Of a stretch of DNA of 14,729 nt, positions 6,751 through 13,840 are shown one piece after another. A program made the translations under genes and the position numbers. The DNA is from Pectinatus sp. (GTDB lineage: Bacteria; Bacillota; Negativicutes; Selenomonadales; Selenomonadaceae), in the NCBI GenBank assembly GCA_020025075.1, contig JAHHSR010000040.1, forward strand, positions 1-14,729, in the 5' to 3' direction. Positions within the stretch are counted from its first letter, which is position 1, and each line of letters opens with the position of its first letter. The notes under the pieces were generated by a model. That model was not told the DNA's origin, did not search any database, and was given only the letters and a program-made list of their open reading frames with translations.

Positions 6751-6779
6751 ATTATATGGCTGAATAAGTCATAAATCAA
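6751..6779 (-). promoter_or_regulatory. Distal tat operon promoter
   Basis: Reading leftwards, TTGATT (6779-6774) and TATAAT (6756-6751) are separated by exactly 17 bases, a good housekeeping-sigma promoter. It lies just after the stop of the prenyl diphosphate synthase gene and would give the tat operon a leader of about 200 nt. Only a weak CTGCC/GGCAG hairpin (6784-6803) separates the upstream gene, so read-through from that gene is also possible. Confidence 0.6.
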
Positions 6780-6805
6780 TTAGCTGCCCTATAAAATTGG
6801 CAGGC

Positions 6806-7777
6806 TTAAAAATCTCGCTTTATCACGTAGTCGGCCACTTTCCAGAAGGATTCCCTTATGGTATGCGGCAAACTTGCAGGAATGTCATTTTTGGCATTTT
6901 CTATATATTTTTCGACTGCGGCGCGAGCATAGGCAATACCATCGCTTTGGCGGACAATTTCAACGGCTCTTTGCACTTGTTCACGCGTAATATCTTTATT
7001 CGTGATGAGGCAATATAGCTCATCTTTTTCTGCTGCCGTATTTAAAGCGCGCAAGACGGGCAAGGTGATGATGCCCTGCAAAATATCATTGCCAGCCGGT
7101 TTGCCGAGCTTTTTGTCATTTGAGATGAGGTCTAAAATATCGTCGGTAACCTGGAAGGCCATGCCTAGGTTTTTGCCAAAGGAATAAAGCGCATCCGTTT
7201 CCTTGGGCGAAAGGCCTGCCACAATGCCGCCGATTTCACAGCTGGCGGCAATGAAATCAGCCGTCTTTTTGGCAATGGCGTCATTGTATTGACTTTCCGT
7301 GCGAATTTTGTAATGGAGCTCGTTTTGATGGATTTCGCCCTCACTTAAACCGCAAATGACGGAAGCGAGCCGTACGAGAATGCGCTGGTCGTAACCCATG
7401 CCGGCGATAAGGGCAAAAGCGCGTGCAAAGAGAAAATCTCCTCCCAAGATGGAGATGTTGTTGCCCCAGCGCGCATTGGCCGTCGGCACACCGCGCCGCG
7501 TCATGGCGTTGTCGAGCACGTCGTCGTGAACGAGAGAGGCCATATGGATGAGCTCAATGGTAATCGCTAGTGGCAGGGCATGTTTTATATTGTAGTTTTT
7601 GTCACTGCGCGCTGCGAGAAAATAAAGCGCAGGGCGCAGCCTTTTGCCGCCCGCTGCGATGAGATGGCGTCCCATTTCCGTAATGAGCGGCACGTCGGAA
7701 TGGACTTCAGCTTGCAGTCCTTCTTCGAGGGCAGACAAATCTTTTTTTATGACATAGAGCATTTTATTTATCAGCAA
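6806..7777 (-). CDS. Polyprenyl diphosphate synthase (medium/long trans-isoprenoid chain)
   Basis: A soluble all-trans isoprenyl diphosphate synthase that condenses isopentenyl diphosphate onto an allylic primer, most likely to make the menaquinone side chain. Counting from the in-frame GTG at 7786, the first aspartate-rich motif is HDDVLD with aspartates 88, 89 and 92, and the second is TDDILD with 215, 216 and 219. GGKRLRP (46-52) binds isopentenyl diphosphate. Small residues (MAS) before the first motif, with no bulky aromatic there, suit a longer product than C15-C20. The best start is TTG at 7775-7777, seven bases after AGGTG; the GTG is inside that ribosome-binding region. This gives 323 residues. 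It has its own promoter and lies upstream of the tat-UbiD-UbiA run. The exact chain length cannot be predicted from the sequence. Confidence 0.92.
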   Translation of the reverse strand: MLINKMLYVIKKDLSALEEGLQAEVHSDVPLITEMGRHLIAAGGKRLRPALYFLAARSDKNYNIKHALPLAITIELIHMASLVHDDVLDNAMTRRGVPTANARWGNNISILGGDFLFARAFALIAGMGYDQRILVRLASVICGLSEGEIHQNELHYKIRTESQYNDAIAKKTADFIAASCEIGGIVAGLSPKETDALYSFGKNLGMAFQVTDDILDLISNDKKLGKPAGNDILQGIITLPVLRALNTAAEKDELYCLITNKDITREQVQRAVEIVRQSDGIAYARAAVEKYIENAKNDIPASLPHTIRESFWKVADYVIKRDF

Positions 7778-7809
7778 ATAAATCACACCTAATTAATTTT
7801 TACTAATTT

Positions 7810-7840
7810 AGTTTACTACAAAACTAAGGCTTTAGTAAAC
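7810..7840 (-). promoter_or_regulatory. Promoter with inverted-repeat operator for the prenyl diphosphate synthase gene
   Basis: Reading leftwards, TTTACT (7839-7834) and TAAACT (7815-7810) form a plausible -35/-10 pair with an 18-base spacer. Transcription would begin about 25 nt before the TTG start. GTTTACTA (7811-7818) and TAGTAAAC (7833-7840) are perfect 8-base inverted repeats with centres about two helical turns apart, each covering one promoter box. An extra small palindrome, ACTAATTTAGT (7802-7812), overlaps the -10 side. This looks like an operator, but I cannot name the regulator. Confidence 0.45.
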
Positions 7841-7931
7841 CGCAAAGGGGAAAAACTTCTTTATTAACTTGGAAAGAGATAAGGCTAAAAAACACGGCTG
7901 GAATTTGATGGGGCGATTTTTGCTAAATTGG

Positions 7932-7960
7932 CTGACTTATAGGTAAAAATCCTGTAAAAT
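7932..7960 (+). promoter_or_regulatory. nadE promoter
   Basis: CTGACT (7932-7937) and TAAAAT (7955-7960) are separated by 17 bases, with a TG directly before the -10. Transcription would start near 7967, leaving a leader of about 80 nt. The leader contains a CAGGC/GCCTG stem (8008-8012 with 8032-8036). Confidence 0.5.
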
Positions 7961-8048
7961 ATATAAAGAAAAGATAGCTAGATATATTTTTTGAGAGGAA
8001 GGGAAGACAGGCCCCTAAAAAAGGAAGCGGAGCCTGCTTGCAATTTAG

Positions 8049-9932
8049 ATGAAAATATGTTTATGCCAGCTCTTGGTGAAAGCCGGACAGCCACGTGAAA
8101 ACTTGCAGCGTATGTTAGGCCATGTGGCGCAAGCCAAAGCAGATGGCGCAGATTTAATAATTTTTCCCGAGCTTTCCATACCGGGATATTTAATTGGCGA
8201 TAATTGGGATTATGAGGCCTTTTTGCGCGAATGTGAAGCATGTGGAAAAGAGCTTATCAGCGCAGCAAGGGGCATTGCAATAATTTTTGGCAATGTGGCC
8301 GTTGATTGGCAAAAAGTGAATCGCGATGGCCATGTGAGAAAATATAACGCTCTTTTCGCCGCCCAAGAAGAAAGGCTTGTGGCGCCAGAAGGCGGATTGT
8401 ATCCTTACTGCATTAAGACGCTGCAGCCTAATTATCGTGAATTTGACGATAGCCGTTATTTTTTCAGCACGGAGATGCTTGCCTTAGAGCAGCAAGAAAC
8501 AGTTGAAAATCTCTTGCGGCCGATAAAACTTGAATTAGGGGGCAAGGCTTATAATATTGGCTGCTTCATTTGTGAAGATGGCTGGTCGGAAAATTATTCT
8601 TATTCGCCTATCGAGCTGCTTTGCAAAAGGGAAAAGCTGGATTTTGTGGTCAATATTTCAGCTTCTCCTTATACGCTGGGCAAAAATCGCAAGCGGCACG
8701 AAATTTTTGCTGCGCACGCCCAAAAAACTGGGGTGCCACTTTTTTATGCCAATCAGACGGGCGTGCAAAATAACGGCAAGAGCGTCTATGCTTTTGATGG
8801 TTCAGGAGCGGTGTACACAAAAGAAGGAAAGCTGCTGGCTGTAAGCGAGCGTTTTTTAGAAAAGCTTCTTTACGTAAAATGGCCGCTAGAAAAAGAGGGG
8901 ACTGTACCCTTAGCGGAAGAAGAACCAAAGGTGCTTTATGAGGCGCTTATTTATGCCATGCAGCACTTTATAGCGCAGCTAGGACTTAAAAAAGTGGTTA
9001 TCGGCATATCGGGCGGCATCGACTCTGCGGTGGCAGCAGCACTTTATGTAAGGGTTTTAGGCAAGGAAAATGTTCTTCTAGTCAATATGCCAAGTATCTA
9101 TAATTCCAATCTTACGAAGAGCGCTTCGCAAAAACTGGCGCAAAATCTTGGCTGTGCTTATGCCATAGTTCCAATTCAAGAAGCGGTCGAACATACAATA
9201 CGCCAATTTGAAAATATTGCCATTGCGCAAAATGATAGCGTTTTTCCAGCCCATTTAAAAATTGCACCATTTGTTGCAGAAAACATACAGGCGCGTGACC
9301 GTTCGGCAAGAATTTTAGCAGGCATTGCTGCGGCCGTGGGAGCAGTCTTCTCCTGCAATGCCAATAAGGCAGAGATGACTGTCGGCTATTCGACGCTTTA
9401 TGGTGATTTGGGTGGTTTTTTAGCCGTTTTAGGCGATGTCTGGAAGCATCAAGTATATGCCCTGGCTGAATACATAAACGCAAAGGTTTTTGGGCAGGAA
9501 ATAATACCGCGCCAAATTATTGAAGTCGTGCCAAGTGCCGAACTTTCAGCGGCGCAAGATGTCGAAAAGGGAATGGGAGACCCGCTTTTGTATCCATATC
9601 ATGACTATCTTTTTGCTTCTTTTATGCAGTGCTGGCAAAAGGCTGCACCAGAAGATATTCTTAGATGGTATGAAGATGGGATATTAGAGGAACAGATTGG
9701 CTGCCAAAAGGGGCTAGTGAAAAAATATTTTCCTGGAGCGAAGGAGTTTATTGCGGATTTAGAGCATTGGTGGTCGCTGTTTAGCGGCATGGGCGTTGCT
9801 AAGCGCATACAAGCTCCTCCTATTCTCGCTATTAGTGGCAGGGCATATGGCTTTGATCAGCGCGAAGCCCAAATGAGGCCCTATTATACAAGGCAGTACT
9901 TAAAATTAAAAGAGCGCCTTTTGAATGAGTAG
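8049..9932 (+). CDS. nadE: Glutamine-dependent NAD+ synthetase
   Basis: Catalyses the last step of NAD synthesis: ATP-dependent amidation of deamido-NAD using ammonia released from glutamine. The 627 residues comprise an N-terminal nitrilase-type glutaminase domain and a C-terminal NAD synthetase domain. The glutaminase triad is visible: Glu41 in FPELSIPGY, Lys123 in YCIKTLQPNY and Cys175 in FICEDGW. The ATP-pyrophosphatase loop SGGIDS is at 321-326. The length fits the long, glutamine-using form rather than the short ammonia-only form of Bacillus. The ATG is fixed by an in-frame TAG directly before it. No ribosome-binding site lies at normal distance; the nearest GGAG is 16 nt upstream, so initiation may be weak or structured. 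It is transcribed alone from its own promoter, divergent from the prenyl synthase gene. Confidence 0.97.
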   Translation: MKICLCQLLVKAGQPRENLQRMLGHVAQAKADGADLIIFPELSIPGYLIGDNWDYEAFLRECEACGKELISAARGIAIIFGNVAVDWQKVNRDGHVRKYNALFAAQEERLVAPEGGLYPYCIKTLQPNYREFDDSRYFFSTEMLALEQQETVENLLRPIKLELGGKAYNIGCFICEDGWSENYSYSPIELLCKREKLDFVVNISASPYTLGKNRKRHEIFAAHAQKTGVPLFYANQTGVQNNGKSVYAFDGSGAVYTKEGKLLAVSERFLEKLLYVKWPLEKEGTVPLAEEEPKVLYEALIYAMQHFIAQLGLKKVVIGISGGIDSAVAAALYVRVLGKENVLLVNMPSIYNSNLTKSASQKLAQNLGCAYAIVPIQEAVEHTIRQFENIAIAQNDSVFPAHLKIAPFVAENIQARDRSARILAGIAAAVGAVFSCNANKAEMTVGYSTLYGDLGGFLAVLGDVWKHQVYALAEYINAKVFGQEIIPRQIIEVVPSAELSAAQDVEKGMGDPLLYPYHDYLFASFMQCWQKAAPEDILRWYEDGILEEQIGCQKGLVKKYFPGAKEFIADLEHWWSLFSGMGVAKRIQAPPILAISGRAYGFDQREAQMRPYYTRQYLKLKERLLNE

Positions 9933-9955
9933 TATTTTTGGAAATAAGATGTGCA

Positions 9956-9984
9956 TTGTATTTGCAGCATGTTTGCTATATAAT
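9956..9984 (+). promoter_or_regulatory. Promoter of the rsmD-coaD operon
   Basis: TTGTAT (9956-9961) and a consensus TATAAT (9979-9984) are spaced by 17 bases. The start would be near 9991, about 60 nt before rsmD. There is no terminator after nadE, so some read-through from nadE is also likely. Confidence 0.7.
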
Positions 9985-10049
9985 ACGAATATGCTGGCGT
10001 GTACTTGCTAGGTAAAGAGATTTGCCAGAAAATGGATTGCAGGTGAACT

Positions 10050-10652
10050 ATGAGAATAATTAGCGGCAGTGCCCGCGGTACGAATTTGCGAGCGCCGGCT
10101 GGAATGAATACGCGGCCCACGGCAGACCGCATTAAAGAATCGCTGTTTAATATCTTGCGTGCAGATGTCTATGAGGCAGCTGTGCTCGATTTATTTTGCG
10201 GCAGCGGTGCTTTGGGACTGGAGGCTTTAAGTCGTGGTGCACGTGATGCCGCTTTTGTCGACCGTGATAGAAATGGCATTAGCTGCACCAAGGCCAATGC
10301 TGCTCATACCCATTTATTGGAGCGCTGCAGCTTTTACCAGCTAGATTTTATTGCGGCTATAGAGCGTCTAAAGCGTGAAAAAAAATGTTTTGATTTGGTG
10401 TTTTGCGACCCGCCCTATCGACATGACCTTTGTCAAAAAGCGCTATTGCCGCTTTTGGCCGTCATGGCGCCAGGTGCTTTGCTCGTTGCTGAAATGGGCA
10501 AGGAAGAAGAATTGTCTCTTACAGGTCTTCCTTATCTTTTGCAGCGGGAAAAAACATATGGCGCAACGACAAAAATTGTGATTTTGCAATGCCCTTTGCG
10601 GCGGGAAGGTTGTGATGAAGATGACGAAAGCCATTTGTCCGGGCAGTTTTGA
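10050..10652 (+). CDS. rsmD: 16S rRNA (guanine(966)-N2)-methyltransferase RsmD
   Basis: Methylates G966 of 16S rRNA in the small-subunit head, using S-adenosylmethionine. At 200 residues it is slightly longer than typical because of an acidic C-terminal tail. The N-terminus MRIISGSARGTNLRAP and RPTADRIKESLFNIL are typical of the family. The SAM-binding motif DLFCGSGALGLEALSRGA runs from 47 to 64, and the N6/N2-methyltransferase motif DPPY is at 120-123. The start ATG has AGGTGA directly upstream. Its 3' end overlaps coaD by about 38 nt. The rsmD-coaD order is conserved in many Firmicutes. Confidence 0.96.
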   Translation: MRIISGSARGTNLRAPAGMNTRPTADRIKESLFNILRADVYEAAVLDLFCGSGALGLEALSRGARDAAFVDRDRNGISCTKANAAHTHLLERCSFYQLDFIAAIERLKREKKCFDLVFCDPPYRHDLCQKALLPLLAVMAPGALLVAEMGKEEELSLTGLPYLLQREKTYGATTKIVILQCPLRREGCDEDDESHLSGQF

Positions 10653-11106
10653 CCCTGTTACCAATGGTCATATTAAGATTTTTGAACGAGCTGCGAAAAT
10701 TTTTGACGAAATAATAGTCGGCGTATTCAGCAACATCAGAAAAACACCATTTTTGCCAATCGATGAGCGGCTTTCTTTATTGCGCGAAGCGACGGCCCAT
10801 ATAAAAAATTTGCGCGTTGATGCTTTTGATGGCCTTTTGGCCGATTATGCGCGCCAAAGCGGAGCTGGCGTTATTGTGCGCGGCTTGCGCGACCAAAATG
10901 ATTTTTTTTACGAGACTAGTCAGATGATGATGCTCAAACATATGGCGCCTGAATTAGAGAGCGTCTATCTCGTAAGTGAAAAGGAATATGCCTATTTGAG
11001 TTCATCGGCCATACGTGAGATGGCCAGCTTTGGTGCTTCGATTGAAGGCCTTGTGCCACCTTGTGTCGAGGTGGCAATAGAAAAAAAGCTGCAAAAGGAT
11101 AACTGA
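10615..11106 (+). CDS. coaD: Pantetheine-phosphate adenylyltransferase
   Basis: Catalyses the penultimate step of coenzyme A synthesis, transferring AMP from ATP to 4'-phosphopantetheine. The 163-residue product has the nucleotidyltransferase motif PGSFDPVTNGH with the TNGH box at 16-19, VRGLRD near 88-93, and YLSSSAIRE (127-135), equivalent to the family's ISSTxxR. I chose the ATG at 10615, five bases after GGGAAGG. The GTG at 10612 and the ATG at 10621 are alternatives differing by one or two residues. It overlaps rsmD and probably depends on the same promoter. Confidence 0.97.
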   Translation: MKMTKAICPGSFDPVTNGHIKIFERAAKIFDEIIVGVFSNIRKTPFLPIDERLSLLREATAHIKNLRVDAFDGLLADYARQSGAGVIVRGLRDQNDFFYETSQMMMLKHMAPELESVYLVSEKEYAYLSSSAIREMASFGASIEGLVPPCVEVAIEKKLQKDN

Positions 11107-11157
11107 TTTCCCGCTTATAGCAGGAATCTAACAATGCTTTGAAGGTAGGAAGATGAA

Positions 11158-11766
11158 ATGTCGATTAATGAAAGTTTAGAAGAGCTAGTCAGCCTGACTG
11201 CCGATGCCAAAAGGCTGCCTTTTACGGATAGTTGCATAATTCACGAGGCGGACATTTCTCGCATCGTTGACGATTTGCGCCGTGAGATGCCGCGCGCAAT
11301 AAAAAATGCCGAAGATGTCATGCGCGAAAAGCAGGCGATTTTAGATGAGGCAAGGCGGGAGGCCGATGAAATTGTTCGCCAGGCTAAGGAATACGCCAAT
11401 AAAATCGTCAATGAAAATGAAATAACCAAGCAGGCGCAGCAAAAGGCTCAGATGATGGTAGAGCAGGCAGAAAATCAAGCGATAACTGCCAGCCAAAAAA
11501 TTACGCAGGAAGCTTATAATTATGTCAACCAGATGTTTGACCACTTGATTGGCAATACAGATAAGCTTGTTGAAGGTATTCAGCATGTGAGTATTGAAAC
11601 GGATAAGTTCAGCAGTGCGCTTCAGCAGGTATTAGGCAATACGGCAAGAGTTGGCGATGTCTTGCGCCAAGGGAAAGAGGCCTTTAATGAGAATAATAAG
11701 CAGTATTTAGCCAAGTACCCGCAAAGAGCGGTGAAGGACGAGGAAAATAATCAATCTGCGCAATGA
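11158..11766 (+). CDS. Coiled-coil protein of the coaD-linked, ATP-synthase-b/DivIVA-like type
   Basis: The function is unknown. The 202-residue product is soluble, with no signal peptide or membrane span. An N-terminal segment (about 1-45, with LEELVSLTADAKRLPFT) is followed by a long charged helix of about 47-125 rich in Ala, Glu, Lys and Gln, a likely coiled coil. A second helical region (about 125-180) and a polar tail complete it. Similar proteins are often encoded next to coaD in Clostridia and are annotated loosely as ATPase or F0-subunit-b-like; there is no ATP-binding motif here, so those names are probably misleading. The ATG follows AGGTAGGAAG. It is the third gene of the rsmD-coaD transcript and is closed by the hairpin at 11773-11798. 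Confidence 0.85.
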   Translation: MSINESLEELVSLTADAKRLPFTDSCIIHEADISRIVDDLRREMPRAIKNAEDVMREKQAILDEARREADEIVRQAKEYANKIVNENEITKQAQQKAQMMVEQAENQAITASQKITQEAYNYVNQMFDHLIGNTDKLVEGIQHVSIETDKFSSALQQVLGNTARVGDVLRQGKEAFNENNKQYLAKYPQRAVKDEENNQSAQ

Positions 11767-11772
11767 TAAAAT

Positions 11773-11798
11773 GCTCCGACTGATTTTTCAGCCGGAGC
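11773..11798 (+). terminator. Probable terminator of the rsmD-coaD-coiled-coil operon
   Basis: GCTCCG pairs with CGGAGC and CTGA with TCAG around a TTTT loop, with one A/C mismatch, forming a strong 10-bp stem seven bases after the stop codon. The downstream tail TTATTAG is U-poor, so termination may be incomplete or the hairpin may mainly protect the 3' end. Confidence 0.6.
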
Positions 11799-11865
11799 TT
11801 ATTAGTTAAGAAAGTAGAAATAATACTGCTTATAAAAGAGATAGGATTTTAGAAAGTGAGGTAAA

Positions 11866-11908
11866 GCGGGCCTTCCTCCCCGACAAAGAGTCAAGGAGGA
11901 AGGCCCGC
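11866..11908 (+). promoter_or_regulatory. Perfect 14-bp hairpin enclosing the ribosome-binding site of the radical SAM gene
   Basis: GCGGGCCTTCCTCC (11866-11879) is fully complementary to GGAGGAAGGCCCGC (11895-11908), with a 15-base loop that can itself form a small GAC/GTC pair. The 3' arm contains the only purine-rich ribosome-binding sequence before the ATG at 11915, so the folded RNA would hide it. The 5' arm thus acts as an anti-Shine-Dalgarno. No U-tract follows (CATTTAG), so it is not a normal terminator. It may be a translational control element or a dispersed palindromic repeat. Confidence 0.7.
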
Positions 11909-11914
11909 ATTTAG

Positions 11915-13840
11915 ATGAAAAAGTCAATGGTAAGAGTACCACATAAAATATTGCAAAATGTCTTGAAGCCGTCCCGCTATACGGGCGGCGAAGCCAATGC
12001 CGTGCAGAAGGACCATAAAACGCTTTCCTGCACGGTAGCCCTCTCGATGCCAGATGTCTATGATGTCGGCATGTCCAACTTGGGGCTTAAAATTTTATAT
12101 GAAGTTATCAATAGACGACAAGAGACGGTAGCGGAGCGCGTCTATACGCCGTGGCCTGACATGGAAGAACAGATGCGCCAAAATAATATCTTGCTTTACG
12201 CCTTGGAATCGAAAGAGCCGATAAAGAATTTTGACTTTTTGGGTTTTTCGCTTCAGTATGAGCTGATTTATAGCAATATACTCAATATGCTTGATATGGC
12301 TGATATTCCTATTTGGGCAAAAGACCGCACAGAGGATAAGCCTTTTGTCATTGGTGGCGGCCCTTGTGTTTATAATGTGGAACCGATTGCCGATTTTTTT
12401 GATTTCTTTATTATCGGTGAAGGCGAAGAAGTAGTAAATGAGGTCATCGACTGCTTTATTGCTTGGGATAAGCAAGGGCGCAAGGGAGGCAGAAAGGGAT
12501 TTTTGCAGCGTGTCAGTACAATTGCTGGCATTTATGTCCCTTCTTTTTATCAGGCCGACTATGATGAAAATGGCAACTTTATAGGCTGGCAGGCAGTGGA
12601 AAAAGATGCCCCTTCGGTCATTAATAAGCGCGTTATAGCCGATATGAATAATGCGATAACGATTGAAAAGCCGGTTATTCCTTTTATTGAAATTGTTCAT
12701 GACAGGCTTATGCTTGAACTATTTCGCGGCTGCAGCCGTGGCTGCCGTTTCTGCCAGGCGGGGATAGCATATCGGCCCGTGCGGGAAAGGCGTCAGGAAA
12801 ACTTGCGCACCTTAGCGGAAAAAATGCTCCAAAAAACAGGCTATGAAGAAATGTCGCTCACCTCTTTGAGCTCGGCTGACTATTCGTGTTTGCCGGTGCT
12901 TATTGATGAGCTTATGGGAGAATATGAGCAGCAAAGGGTTAATTTTTCTTTGCCTTCGCTGCGCATAGACAGCTTTTTCATTGATTTAGCGCACAAAATG
13001 CAGTCAATGCGAAAAAGCGGCCTGACCTTTGCCCCTGAGGCAGGGACGCAGCGCCTGCGCGATGTCATCAATAAGGGAGTTACAGAAGAGGACCTCATCA
13101 CGGCGGCAACGGCAGCTTTTTCACATGGCTGGAATAACATAAAGCTTTACTTTATGATTGGCCTTCCTACGGAAACGGATGAAGATGTCATCGGCATTGC
13201 CAAATTGGCAGAGCGCGTTGCCGCCCTTTATCGGGAAGTGACGGGAAGGCGCGATGTCAAGGTAACGGCAAGTGCCTCGTGCTTTGTGCCGAAGCCGTTT
13301 ACGCCATTTCAGTGGTTTGGCCAAAATACGGCAGAGGAATTTAAGCGCAAGCAGCGCCTTATAAAGGAAAATATCAAGGACCGTGCTGTAAGTTTTCATT
13401 ATCATGATGCGGCAACGAGTATTTTGGAAGGCATTATTTCGCGTGGCGACCGCCGCTTGGCCAAAGTTATTTATCGTGCCTGGCAAGATGGCGCCAAATT
13501 TGATGGCTGGAGCGAGATGTTTAAGCCGGAAGTCTGGCAGCAGGCATTTGAAAAAGAAGGTGTCGATGGCAGCTATTATAATGTTCGCCAGCGTGGCAAA
13601 GATGAGCCCTTCGTCTGGGAACACACGACGCCAGGCGTGAGCCGGGCCTTCCTCTGGCACGAATACGAAAAGGCGCAAAAAGCTGCAACTACACATGATT
13701 GTCGCCGCAGCGCCTGCACGGGATGTGGCATCTGCCCGACTTTAGGCGTCGATGTCATCGATTATAAGCAAGGGACAGCAGAAGAAAAGCGCCACACATT
13801 TTCTTTTGATGCAGTCTTGAAGAAAGGAAATGATAATTGA
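11915..13840 (+). CDS. TIGR03960-type B12-binding-like radical SAM protein
   Basis: An uncharacterised radical SAM enzyme of 641 residues. The N-terminal region (about 35-180, with SMPDVYDVGMSNLGL) resembles the B12-binding-like domain of such proteins. The iron-sulfur motif is CSRGCRFC with cysteines 273, 277 and 280. EAGTQRLRD and the IKLYFMIGLPTETDED stretch belong to the radical SAM barrel. Near the C-terminus is a further cluster, cysteines 596, 601, 604 and 607 in the CxxCxxC style, which could hold an accessory cluster or metal. The ATG at 11915 is preceded by a ribosome-binding site buried in a hairpin. The DUF2344 gene follows with a one-base overlap (TGATG), the standard partner arrangement. 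The substrate is unknown; linkage to RNase G and ribosomal genes in other genomes hints at RNA or ribosome-related chemistry. Confidence 0.93.
   Translation: MKKSMVRVPHKILQNVLKPSRYTGGEANAVQKDHKTLSCTVALSMPDVYDVGMSNLGLKILYEVINRRQETVAERVYTPWPDMEEQMRQNNILLYALESKEPIKNFDFLGFSLQYELIYSNILNMLDMADIPIWAKDRTEDKPFVIGGGPCVYNVEPIADFFDFFIIGEGEEVVNEVIDCFIAWDKQGRKGGRKGFLQRVSTIAGIYVPSFYQADYDENGNFIGWQAVEKDAPSVINKRVIADMNNAITIEKPVIPFIEIVHDRLMLELFRGCSRGCRFCQAGIAYRPVRERRQENLRTLAEKMLQKTGYEEMSLTSLSSADYSCLPVLIDELMGEYEQQRVNFSLPSLRIDSFFIDLAHKMQSMRKSGLTFAPEAGTQRLRDVINKGVTEEDLITAATAAFSHGWNNIKLYFMIGLPTETDEDVIGIAKLAERVAALYREVTGRRDVKVTASASCFVPKPFTPFQWFGQNTAEEFKRKQRLIKENIKDRAVSFHYHDAATSILEGIISRGDRRLAKVIYRAWQDGAKFDGWSEMFKPEVWQQAFEKEGVDGSYYNVRQRGKDEPFVWEHTTPGVSRAFLWHEYEKAQKAATTHDCRRSACTGCGICPTLGVDVIDYKQGTAEEKRHTFSFDAVLKKGNDN

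Noticed and set aside
8041..8061. The 13-base string ATTTAGATGAAAA occurs at both the nadE start and the radical SAM gene start.
   Set aside because: In an AT-rich window of this size a few shared 13-mers are expected by chance, and the surrounding hairpins are not similar in sequence.
11106..11127. A short TTCC/GGAA hairpin between coaD and the coiled-coil gene.
   Set aside because: The stem is short and interrupted, there is no U-tract, and the genes look co-transcribed. I do not regard it as a terminator.
12095..12700. A 201-codon minus-strand frame, and a similar one at 13121-13696, opposite the radical SAM gene.
   Set aside because: Both are antisense shadows of a well-supported radical SAM protein and resemble no family.
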